DNA of 64,000 nt from NCBI RefSeq assembly GCF_019049675.1, contig NZ_JAFMOW010000067.1, positions 372,001 through 436,000 of the forward strand, written 5' to 3'. The stretch is from Rahnella bonaserana. Its GTDB lineage: Bacteria; Pseudomonadota; Gammaproteobacteria; Enterobacterales; Enterobacteriaceae. Numbering within the stretch: the stretch's first letter is position 1; each line of letters opens with the position of its first letter. The position numbers and the translations under genes were made by a program. Positions 57,338 through 64,000 of the stretch are shown here, in pieces. The notes under the pieces were generated by a model. The model was given only the letters and a program-made list of their open reading frames with translations. It was not told the origin of the DNA and searched no databases.

Positions 57338-58900
57338 TCACGCGGTCGCTGTGCGGAAAAACCGCACAGCGTTGCGCAATTCGACGCTTTGTTCCGTCAG
57401 CGATTGCGCGGCAGCAGCAGCCTGTTCAACCAGCGCCGCATTTTGCTGCGTCACCTGATCCATCTGATCAACCGCAATGCCCACTTCATGGATCCCGCTG
57501 TGTTGCTCCGAACTGGCGGTCGAAATTTCACTCACAATCTCAGCCACCTTATTCACCGAAATCACGATTTCGCTCATCGCTTTACTGGCACGATCGGCCT
57601 GCTCTGAACCTTCGGAAATTTTACTCACCGTGTCCTGAATAAGATCTTTAATCTCTTTTGCCGCCTGCCCGCTTTTCTGAGCCAGCACCCGGACTTCACT
57701 CGCCACCACCGCAAAACCTTTACCCTGCGTCCCCGCGCGTGCCGCTTCCACGGCGGCATTGAGCGCCAGTAAATTGGTCTGAAAAGCGATGCCTTCGATG
57801 ACGCTGATAATATTAATGATTTCGCTGGAACTGCCGGAAACATCGCGCATATGTGCCTGCATACCGCTGACAATCGCCCCGCCCTGTGAGGCCGTTTTCG
57901 AGGTTTCGTGTGCCAGCTGGCTGGCCTGCCGCGCATTCTCAGCATTCTGGCTGACGGTCGCCGTCAGGTTCTGCATATTCGAACTGGTTTGTACCAGCGA
58001 TGCCGCCTGCTCTTCCGTGCGCTGCGACAGATCCACGTTGCCCTGCTCAATTTCACTGGCGGCGTGATTTATCGACTCGCTGCCCTGCATGATCTGATGA
58101 ATGGTTTTGTTCAGTTGCACATTCATGCCATTCAGCGAAGCCAGCAAACTGCTCTCATCTCCCGGTTTAAGGGCAATTTTCGCTGCCAGATTACCCGCCG
58201 AAATCTCATGCATAATCGAAGCCGCGTAAGCCGGTTCTCCGCCCAGCTGTGCAATCAGATTTCGTGCCAGCAAAAGCGCCATGAGCAGGGAAATAATAAA
58301 GGCCACGGCGACCAGCACTAAAAACATCACGCTCGCATTTCGATAACTGCTGTGCGTCTGTGCGGCCGCCTTCTCGCTGTTGGCAAGTTCGTCACTGACC
58401 AGCTTCGCCAGATCGGCCATCAGTTGGGTGCGGTATTTACGTGAATTGTCACCGCTGATTTGTGTGGCCTGCGCAATATCGTTGCGTTCCACTGCTGCAA
58501 TAACTTCATCATTTGCCAGCGAAAACTGTTCGAAATTCCTGACGATTTGCTTAAAGAGGTCGGATTTACTGCCTCCGCTGTTCAGCTTCTGATACGCATT
58601 TTCGGCGGTCTTGAAGGTATTAATGGCTTGCTGAATTTCCACCCGGTGCCCGTCGCGCGGCGCTCCTTGCGGCGAAGCAATGTATTGCACCTGCTGCAGG
58701 CGTAATTCCGCCAGTGTGCCGCGCATAATCAGCGGATATTGCACACCGGGAAGACGATAGGCCCGGTAGTTTTCGATCTGCTGATTACTGCCGTTGAGCA
58801 GCCAGGCAGACATCGCGGCAAGGGTAAGCATCAGTGCCATCACGAGCGCAAAAGCGCCGAGTAAACGGGTAAGAACGGAGAGATTGGTGAATTTTTTCAT
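57338..58900 (-). CDS. Methyl-accepting chemotaxis protein
   Basis: 520 aa. Two membrane helices (about residues 10-32 and 190-215) bracket a periplasmic four-helix ligand domain with [26 protein letters not shown] domain and a long signalling coiled coil follow, with the tip [23 protein letters not shown]. The C-terminus (FFRTATA) lacks the NWETF-type pentapeptide that recruits CheR and CheB, so it is probably a low-abundance receptor helped by others. Ligand unknown (the domain resembles Tar/Tsr, so small molecules such as amino acids). A GTG two codons upstream is an alternative start. Confidence 0.92.
   Translation of the reverse strand: MKKFTNLSVLTRLLGAFALVMALMLTLAAMSAWLLNGSNQQIENYRAYRLPGVQYPLIMRGTLAELRLQQVQYIASPQGAPRDGHRVEIQQAINTFKTAENAYQKLNSGGSKSDLFKQIVRNFEQFSLANDEVIAAVERNDIAQATQISGDNSRKYRTQLMADLAKLVSDELANSEKAAAQTHSSYRNASVMFLVLVAVAFIISLLMALLLARNLIAQLGGEPAYAASIMHEISAGNLAAKIALKPGDESSLLASLNGMNVQLNKTIHQIMQGSESINHAASEIEQGNVDLSQRTEEQAASLVQTSSNMQNLTATVSQNAENARQASQLAHETSKTASQGGAIVSGMQAHMRDVSGSSSEIINIISVIEGIAFQTNLLALNAAVEAARAGTQGKGFAVVASEVRVLAQKSGQAAKEIKDLIQDTVSKISEGSEQADRASKAMSEIVISVNKVAEIVSEISTASSEQHSGIHEVGIAVDQMDQVTQQNAALVEQAAAAAQSLTEQSVELRNAVRFFRTATA
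57347..57371. other. Inverted repeat inside the end of the chemoreceptor gene
   Basis: CGCTGTGCGG and CCGCACAGCG are perfect inverted copies around AAAAA, within the last codons of the chemoreceptor. It also lies 26 bp after the MHYT gene stop, so it may act as terminator or stabiliser for that transcript. No T-run. Confidence 0.5.
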
Positions 58901-59146
58901 CTGCACACATCAGAAAGTCAGTGAAAGGAAACTCTCATAACGGCCGGAAAAAAGGGAACTTTATGGCAAAATGAAACTATATTTCATTTTGTTAAACACT
59001 GGCTTTCGAAATGTAACCCCATGGTTACTGGACAAATTTTTCATGTTATGCGCGGGGCTAAAAAGATGATCAGCAACACACATTGCGTTTTTTGCCCTCT
59101 CAGGGCGGGAGGGCAAAATCGATGCAATATTTCGGGCGACTCAGGT

Positions 59147-59950
59147 TTACCGGGGGTCATAATCCGGCCATAACGGCGCGATGTCAGACATCAGATTCGG
59201 CGTTCCGGCTGCTACTGACATATGCCGGTAGTTGTCAGTGTCGTCCGGCGTTTTCGCGAATTTCACCAGGGTGTGCAGTCCGGCCTCCTGACAAAGCACT
59301 GCGCCGCCTGCAATGTCCCACAGCGTCGTGCGGCGTTGCAGATGCCCGTCGATAATGCCTTTGGCGGCAAACACCATGCCGATGGTGGTACAGCGATAAC
59401 AATGCACCGACCAGTCTGCGGCGCGAAGCCCCCGATAGAATGCCGAAGCTTCGTCCAGTTTGTCGTCCGAGCTGTCACCCAGCGATACAATCTGCACGTC
59501 GCCAAAACGATCATCGCGACGGAATGGCTTTCCGTTCAGGAAAATCCCCTTTCCGGATTCTGCGGCAAACAGGTCGTTTAATACCGGCAACGCCACAATG
59601 CCCGCCACTGGCTTTTTGTTCTCCACCAGGCCGAGCGACACGCCCCATAGCGGCGAACCGCGCAGGAAATTCGAGGTACCGTCAATCGGGTCGATCACCC
59701 AGCAAGGCGCGTCTGTCAGCACGCCGCCCAGTTCCTCACCGATGATGGCATCGTACGGAAAATGCTCTGCAAGCTGGCGACGGATAAACTGCTCGACCGC
59801 CACATCCGCCTCAGAGACGAAATCCTGCGTGCGTTTGCTGCTGACTTCAATGGTGTCCCGGCGGTTAAAAAAGCCCAGCGCCAGTTCAGCCGCCTGCGCC
59901 GCGATCTGACTGGCCATCGCCAGACGGGGGGACATCGTCGTGTTGGTCAT
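59147..59950 (-). CDS. Inositol monophosphatase family phosphatase
   Basis: 267 aa. Metal-binding motifs: GEE, WVIDPIDGTSNFLRG and, at the C-terminus, LWDIAGGAVLCQEAG, the standard IMPase/SuhB/HisN/CysQ arrangement. It hydrolyses a phosphate monoester with Mg2+; which one (inositol, histidinol phosphate, PAP or nucleotide) is not evident. SuhB is normally elsewhere, so this is an additional member. The second of two adjacent ATGs (59948-59950) fits the AGGA at 6 nt. Confidence 0.85.
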   Translation of the reverse strand: MTNTTMSPRLAMASQIAAQAAELALGFFNRRDTIEVSSKRTQDFVSEADVAVEQFIRRQLAEHFPYDAIIGEELGGVLTDAPCWVIDPIDGTSNFLRGSPLWGVSLGLVENKKPVAGIVALPVLNDLFAAESGKGIFLNGKPFRRDDRFGDVQIVSLGDSSDDKLDEASAFYRGLRAADWSVHCYRCTTIGMVFAAKGIIDGHLQRRTTLWDIAGGAVLCQEAGLHTLVKFAKTPDDTDNYRHMSVAAGTPNLMSDIAPLWPDYDPR

Positions 59951-60106
59951 CATAAATCCTGAATATTCAGTCTGAAGGAGAAAAGTCATTTCCATAGAAT
60001 GCACCGGAATCGATGAATAAAAAATGACAACCTGACGCTTGCTTAAACAGCGCAAAACACTCTATATCTGTGTGCTTCACTTTTCTGCTTTCCGCCGGAG
60101 ATTGCC

Positions 60107-60739
60107 ATGCCTGATGCCGCCCACTGGATCCCGTTTTTGCTGATTTGCCTTGGCCTGGTGTTAACGCCCGGTCCAAACATGATCTACCTGATTTCGCGTT
60201 CATTGTGTCAGGGGCCAAGAGCCGGTCTTATCTCGCTCGGTGGCGTGGTGCTGGGCTTTCTGTTTTATATGCTTTTTGCCGCGCTCGGTATTACCGCGCT
60301 GGTGATGGCGGTGCCGTTCGCTTATGACGCATTGCGCATCGGTGGCGCAGCATATCTGCTGTATATGGCGTGGCAGGCGGTGAAACCCGGTGGCCGCTCG
60401 CCGTTTCAGGTCAAAGATTTACCGCGCGACAGCAATAAAAAGCTGTTCACTATGGGTCTGGTGACCAACCTTCTGAACCCGAAAGCCGCCGTGTTATATC
60501 TGACACTGTTGCCGCAATTCATTGTGCCGGAACAGGGCCATGTGCTGATGCAGTCGCTGATTCTTGGCAGCTCGCAGATTCTGATCAGTGCGACGGTAAA
60601 CGCGCTGATCGCCCTTTCTGCGGGTTATATCGCCGTTTTCCTCGCAGGACGCCCGTTGTGGATGGTGCTTCAGCGCTGGTTTATGGGTGCGGTACTGGGC
60701 GGGCTGGCGGTGCGTATGCTGCTCGACGGTCGTAAATAA
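60107..60739 (+). CDS. LysE/RhtB family amino-acid exporter
   Basis: 210 aa, six membrane helices, with the family signature LVLTPGPNMIYLISRSL at the first helix and NLLNPKAAVLYLTLLPQF. Exports amino acids or related metabolites; substrate unknown. GGAG is 7 nt before the ATG. Divergent from the phosphatase gene. Confidence 0.9.
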   Translation: MPDAAHWIPFLLICLGLVLTPGPNMIYLISRSLCQGPRAGLISLGGVVLGFLFYMLFAALGITALVMAVPFAYDALRIGGAAYLLYMAWQAVKPGGRSPFQVKDLPRDSNKKLFTMGLVTNLLNPKAAVLYLTLLPQFIVPEQGHVLMQSLILGSSQILISATVNALIALSAGYIAVFLAGRPLWMVLQRWFMGAVLGGLAVRMLLDGRK

Positions 60740-60740
60740 A

Positions 60741-60774
60741 CGGTCAGTTGTCACCGGTCAGTTGTCACCGGTCA
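60741..60774. repeat. Tandem 14-bp direct repeat
   Basis: CGGTCAGTTGTCAC occurs at 60741-60754 and again at 60755-60768, followed by a partial CGGTCA. It begins right after the LysE stop, and its GTCA half-sites resemble regulator-binding elements. It lies 61 bp before the binding-protein gene. Confidence 0.8.
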
Positions 60775-60834
60775 TATTCAGTTTCCCCTTAACGCTATAT
60801 AATCCTCTGTACAACGAAACCAGAGGATTTATTC

Positions 60835-61923
60835 GTGCGCGCATTATCATCCCGCTTTTTACCTTCGCTCGCTTTGCTCGGGCTGGCTCTGAGCTTTGCT
60901 TCCCCTTCCGCTCTGGCCTCACGCCAGATAACTGACCAGTTAGGCCGTCAGGTCACGATCCCGGATAACGTGGATCGCGTGGTCGTCCTGCAACATCAGA
61001 CCCTGAATCTGCTGGTTCAGCTCGATGCCACCAAAGACATTGTGGGCGTGCTGAATAACTGGCAGAAACAGCTGGGCAGCGGTTATGCACGCCTCGCGCC
61101 AGCATTATTAAAAACGCCGGAAGTGGGCGACCTGACCAGCGTGAATCTGGAAAGCGTGGTCGCGCTGCATCCGCAGGTGGTTTTCATCACCAACTATGCG
61201 CCGCAGGAAATGATCGACCAGATCAGCCAGACCGGCATCGCGGTGGTGGCAATTTCACTGCGTGACGATCCGAAAGGCGAAGAACATAAAATGAATCCGG
61301 TGCTGCCTGATGAAGATAAGGCGTACACCGAAGGGCTGAAGAAAGGCATCGCGCTGATTGGCGAGGTGGTTAATCACCAGAAACAGGCTCAGGCATTGAT
61401 CGACTATACTTTTTCACAGCGCAAGCTGACCGCCGATCGTCTGAAAAGTATTCCGCCTGAAAAACGGATCCGCACGTACATGGCAAATCCAGACCTGACC
61501 ACTTACGGTTCCGGTAAATATACCGGCCTGATGATGTCACATGCCGGCGCGATGAACGTGGCTGCCGCGACCGTGAAAGGCTTTAAACAGGTGGCGATGG
61601 AACAGGTGTTAGCCTGGGATCCGCAGGTGATCTTCGTGCAGGACAGATATCCGGAAGTGGTCGGGCAGATCAACAGTGATCCGCAATGGCAAAGTATTGA
61701 TGCCGTTAAAAATCATCGGGTTTATCTGATGCCTGAATATGCCAAAGCCTGGGGCTACCCGATGCCCGAAGCACTGGCGCTTGGTGAACTGTGGATGGCG
61801 AAAAAACTGTATCCGCAAAAATTCGCAGACATTGATATGCAAAAACAGGCAGACGCTTATTACCAGCGCTTCTACCGGACGGATTTTAAACCCGCGGCAG
61901 ACGCGGCGCGCGCGGGGAAATAA
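60835..61923 (+). CDS. Periplasmic metal/siderophore/oxyanion-type binding protein
   Basis: 362 aa with a signal peptide (LPSLALLGLALSFASPSALA before SRQIT). Type III (TroA/BtuF/MolA-like) binding protein: TDQLGRQVTIPDNVDRVVVL at the mature start, EVGDLTSVNLESVVALHPQVVF and ILAWDPQVIFV-type blocks. Family members bind Fe-siderophores, haem, B12 or molybdate/tungstate. GTG start with GAGG upstream. No permease or ATPase follows; the next gene is a ModA-like protein 47 bp downstream, which makes molybdate-type substrates worth considering. Confidence 0.85.
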   Translation: MRALSSRFLPSLALLGLALSFASPSALASRQITDQLGRQVTIPDNVDRVVVLQHQTLNLLVQLDATKDIVGVLNNWQKQLGSGYARLAPALLKTPEVGDLTSVNLESVVALHPQVVFITNYAPQEMIDQISQTGIAVVAISLRDDPKGEEHKMNPVLPDEDKAYTEGLKKGIALIGEVVNHQKQAQALIDYTFSQRKLTADRLKSIPPEKRIRTYMANPDLTTYGSGKYTGLMMSHAGAMNVAAATVKGFKQVAMEQVLAWDPQVIFVQDRYPEVVGQINSDPQWQSIDAVKNHRVYLMPEYAKAWGYPMPEALALGELWMAKKLYPQKFADIDMQKQADAYYQRFYRTDFKPAADAARAGK

Positions 61924-61970
61924 CCTCGTCCCCGGCGTTTATTGTTGAGGCAATGTGACAAGGAGACCTG

Positions 61971-62711
61971 ATGACAAATTCAATCAAAGTGCTGGCCGCA
62001 GGTAGCCTGCGCCGGGCATGGCAGCCGTTGTGTGAAGCATTTACGGAAAAAACAGGCACCAAAGTCAATGCGGAATTCGGCCCTGCCGGGCTTTTACGTG
62101 AGCGCATCGAACAGGGTGAGAAAGTCGATCTGTTTGCTTCTGCCAACACTTCTCACCCGCTGGCACTACAGCAGCATGGTAAAGCGCTGTCAGTGGACAA
62201 CTTTTGCGGCAACAGCCTGTGTGTGACGGCGCGTAAAGTGCCGGAACTGGAGACGCTCAACTGGCTGAAAGTGTTGCTCGACTCGCGTTTCCGGCTGGCG
62301 ACATCCACGCCAAAAAGTGATCCTTCCGGCGACTATACCTGGCAAATGTTTGAAAATATTGAGCGTCGCCATCCGGGCGCCGGTGAAACATTGCGCAATA
62401 AGGCCTTACGGCTGGTGGGCGGTGAAAATTCAGCAAAAGTGCCGGAAAGCAAACTGGCAGCGGAATGGCTGATTTGCAGCGGGCAAGCCGATGTGTTTAT
62501 CGGCTATACCAGTTATGCCACGCTGTTGCGGGAAAATGACGAGCTGGAAGTGTTCAACGTTCCGGCCGATTATAATGTCCGCGCTATCTACGCGCTGGCC
62601 ACCTGCACCGAAAAAGGTAAACCGCTGGCGGAATTTATTCTTTCAGAAACCGGCCAGCATATTTTGCAGAACGCCGGTTTTTGCGGAAAGCATTCTGTGA
62701 TGCCGGAGTAG
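61971..62711 (+). CDS. ModA-like substrate-binding protein without signal peptide
   Basis: 246 aa. The start, MTNSIKVLAAGSLRRAWQPL, is where the mature part of ModA begins, so there is no signal peptide and no lipobox. Blocks: FGPAGLLRERIEQGEKVDLFASAN, NSLCVTARK, DPSGDYTWQMFENIE and GYTSYATLL, all of the ModA/extracellular-binding-protein type II fold. It would stay in the cytoplasm unless exported otherwise. AAGGAG lies 5 nt before the ATG. It shares an operon with the binding protein at 60835-61923. Confidence 0.8.
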   Translation: MTNSIKVLAAGSLRRAWQPLCEAFTEKTGTKVNAEFGPAGLLRERIEQGEKVDLFASANTSHPLALQQHGKALSVDNFCGNSLCVTARKVPELETLNWLKVLLDSRFRLATSTPKSDPSGDYTWQMFENIERRHPGAGETLRNKALRLVGGENSAKVPESKLAAEWLICSGQADVFIGYTSYATLLRENDELEVFNVPADYNVRAIYALATCTEKGKPLAEFILSETGQHILQNAGFCGKHSVMPE

Positions 62712-62746
62712 AAAAAAGAAAAAAATAGACCTCAGTGATCGAGGTC
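62711..62746 (-). terminator. Terminator overlapping the RIO kinase stop codon
   Basis: On the minus strand GACCTC and GAGGTC pair around GATCACT, followed by TATTTTTTTC. The stop codon of the kinase gene lies inside the hairpin. Confidence 0.8.
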
Positions 62747-63589
62747 CCTTTCCTTCATTGCCCGCTGACGATCATAGTATTCATCTTCGGCGGCTATGAT
62801 TTCATCCAGCAGGGAATCCACATCCGCTTTATGCGTATCTTCGGCAAACAGGCCGGTCAGCGGCGATTCCGGCGTCAGTTTGCCGTCTTCGTACAATGCC
62901 CAGATCTCTTTGGCATAGCGCGTTTCCAGCAACTTCGGCGCGAACTGACCGTAATACTCGGTCATGTTATTCACATCGCGCTCAAACATCGATTCGGCAT
63001 GGTTATTGGCTGCGGCATCCACGGCCTGTGGCAGGTCGATAATCACCGGCCCGTCAGCATCCATCAGCACGTTAAACTCTGATAAATCGCCATGCACGAT
63101 ACCGGCACACAACATGCGCACGATATTACGGATCATGGTTTCAAAATCAGCCACCGCTTCTTCTTCACTCAGGATGACATCACTGAGGCGTGGCGCGACC
63201 ACACCGTCAGCGTCGGTGATAAGCTCCATCAGCAATACACCATCGAGACAAATGTAAGGCTGCGGAACACGCACACCGGCATTCGCCAGACGGAACAGCG
63301 CATCGACTTCCGCCGTCTGCCAGGATTCTTCCTGCTGTTTACGTCCGAACTTAGTGCCCTTTTGCATCGCACGCGCGTTGCGGCTGTTACGGACTTTACG
63401 GCCTTCCTGATACTGTACGGCCTGTTTGAAGCTGCGCTGCGTCGCTTCTTTATAAACCTTGGCGCAACGGATCTCTTCACCGCATAAAACGGTGTACACG
63501 TCGGCCTCTTTGCCACTTTTCAGTCGACGGACCACATCGTCAATCAGGCCGTCATCCACCAGAGGTTGGATTCTATTTGGGATTTTCAT
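62732..63589 (-). CDS. RIO1-type serine protein kinase
   Basis: 285 aa. RIO kinase motifs: the ATP loop LKSGKEADVYTVL, the lysine in CAKVYK, the catalytic loop IVHGDLSEFNVLM and the metal-binding IIDLPQAVD. Bacterial members (for example PA4780) autophosphorylate and appear in genomes with a linked helicase or cold-growth gene. The C-terminus is acidic. Function in enterobacteria is poorly known. Convergent with the ModA-like gene. Confidence 0.88.
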   Translation of the reverse strand: MKIPNRIQPLVDDGLIDDVVRRLKSGKEADVYTVLCGEEIRCAKVYKEATQRSFKQAVQYQEGRKVRNSRNARAMQKGTKFGRKQQEESWQTAEVDALFRLANAGVRVPQPYICLDGVLLMELITDADGVVAPRLSDVILSEEEAVADFETMIRNIVRMLCAGIVHGDLSEFNVLMDADGPVIIDLPQAVDAAANNHAESMFERDVNNMTEYYGQFAPKLLETRYAKEIWALYEDGKLTPESPLTGLFAEDTHKADVDSLLDEIIAAEDEYYDRQRAMKERDLDH

Positions 63590-64000
63590 GCAGCCTTGTA
63601 CCTTATTTCAGCGCATGAGGGAATGACCTGCGCAATATTCCCTTCATTACACACCAGACACCGCGTTCGCGTCATCCTTTCTTGATCCTTATCGCTTACT
63701 GCCTTCAGGAGTACAGTTTAACGTAGTGGCGATGGAGTGGATACTTTCTGCGCACAGGTTCTTGTCATTCTGCGCAAAAAAGAAGTGTGACATTGCTGGT
63801 GTTTTCCCGCTGATCATCATCAGATGGGTATTTGATTTAAATGATGATTTCACGACTGATAATCATTTCATTCTGTAAATAAGCTCTGCCAGTTATTATA
63901 TTTTCATATCGCCGGAACTTTTTCCCTGACTTGAGCTTTTCGTGCTGTTTAGTCTTCGTTTATTAAGGGCAAGAAACGGTATACGCTCCGTTTAGAATGG
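63590..64000. other. Right-edge intergenic stretch
   Basis: 411 bp without a supported gene. It must contain the RIO kinase promoter; the last 200 bp are AT-rich and may belong to the leader of a gene beyond the window. No repeat or motif recognised. Confidence 0.5.

Overview
The window looks like the chromosome of an enterobacterium of the Yersiniaceae type (Rahnella, Ewingella or Serratia relatives are my guess; I cannot fix the genus). Fis, MreB, MreC, RNase G, AccB/AccC, PanF, PrmA and DusB are near-identical to the E. coli proteins as I remember them. The gene order from yhcO-aaeBAX-tldD through mreBCD, accBC and dusB-fis to yhdWXYZ follows the E. coli yhc/yhd block, but with species-specific insertions. 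No rRNA, tRNA, insertion sequence, prophage or CRISPR array was recognised.

Layout. 1-1992 (minus): the promoter-proximal part of an uncharacterised operon (PRD protein, 'SFCGS' protein, DUF4312, DUF4311, DUF4310) that runs out of the window. 2244-2801: rnk behind a short terminator-containing leader. 2849-3384: a long inverted repeat. 3430-6095: cybC, pmbA/tldE and darP. 6149-6897: a secreted barnase-like RNase with its barstar-like inhibitor. 7015-9242: an aldehyde dehydrogenase and a sugar acetyltransferase. 9308-13636: the aaeXAB efflux operon and aaeR. 13694-26387: tldD, yhdP, rng, maf, mreD, mreC, mreB and csrD, all on the minus strand. 26776-30951: msrPQ, aroQ, accB, accC. 30952-35470: an AT-rich insert with two tandem M60-type metallopeptidase genes separated by a degenerate copy of the accC 3' end. 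35536-40698: yhdT-panF-prmA, an alpha carbonic anhydrase, dusB-fis. 40919-42957: a DoxX protein, lpxP and a small ORF. 43266-47684: a sigma54-type promoter and the amino-acid ABC transporter yhdWXYZ. 47729-48260: a second locus of the long inverted repeat. 48302-64000: cidAB with a LysR regulator, yjcE, ghxP, a GST, an MHYT-GGDEF-EAL protein facing a chemoreceptor, an inositol-monophosphatase-like enzyme, a LysE exporter, two solute-binding proteins and a RIO-type kinase.

How the genes work together. TldD and TldE, which form one protease, are encoded about 8.4 kb apart. MreBCD, RNase G, Maf and YhdP form a cell-envelope and division block. AroQ/AccBC supply shikimate and malonyl-CoA. DusB leads the fis operon. 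YhdWXYZ is a complete importer with a nitrogen-type promoter.

The least explained pieces are: the PRD/SFCGS/DUF module, whose SFCGS protein looks to me like a RpiB/LacAB relative; the M60 insert with its duplicated accC tail; and the two inverted-repeat loci, whose four central hairpins keep their pairing although their sequences differ.
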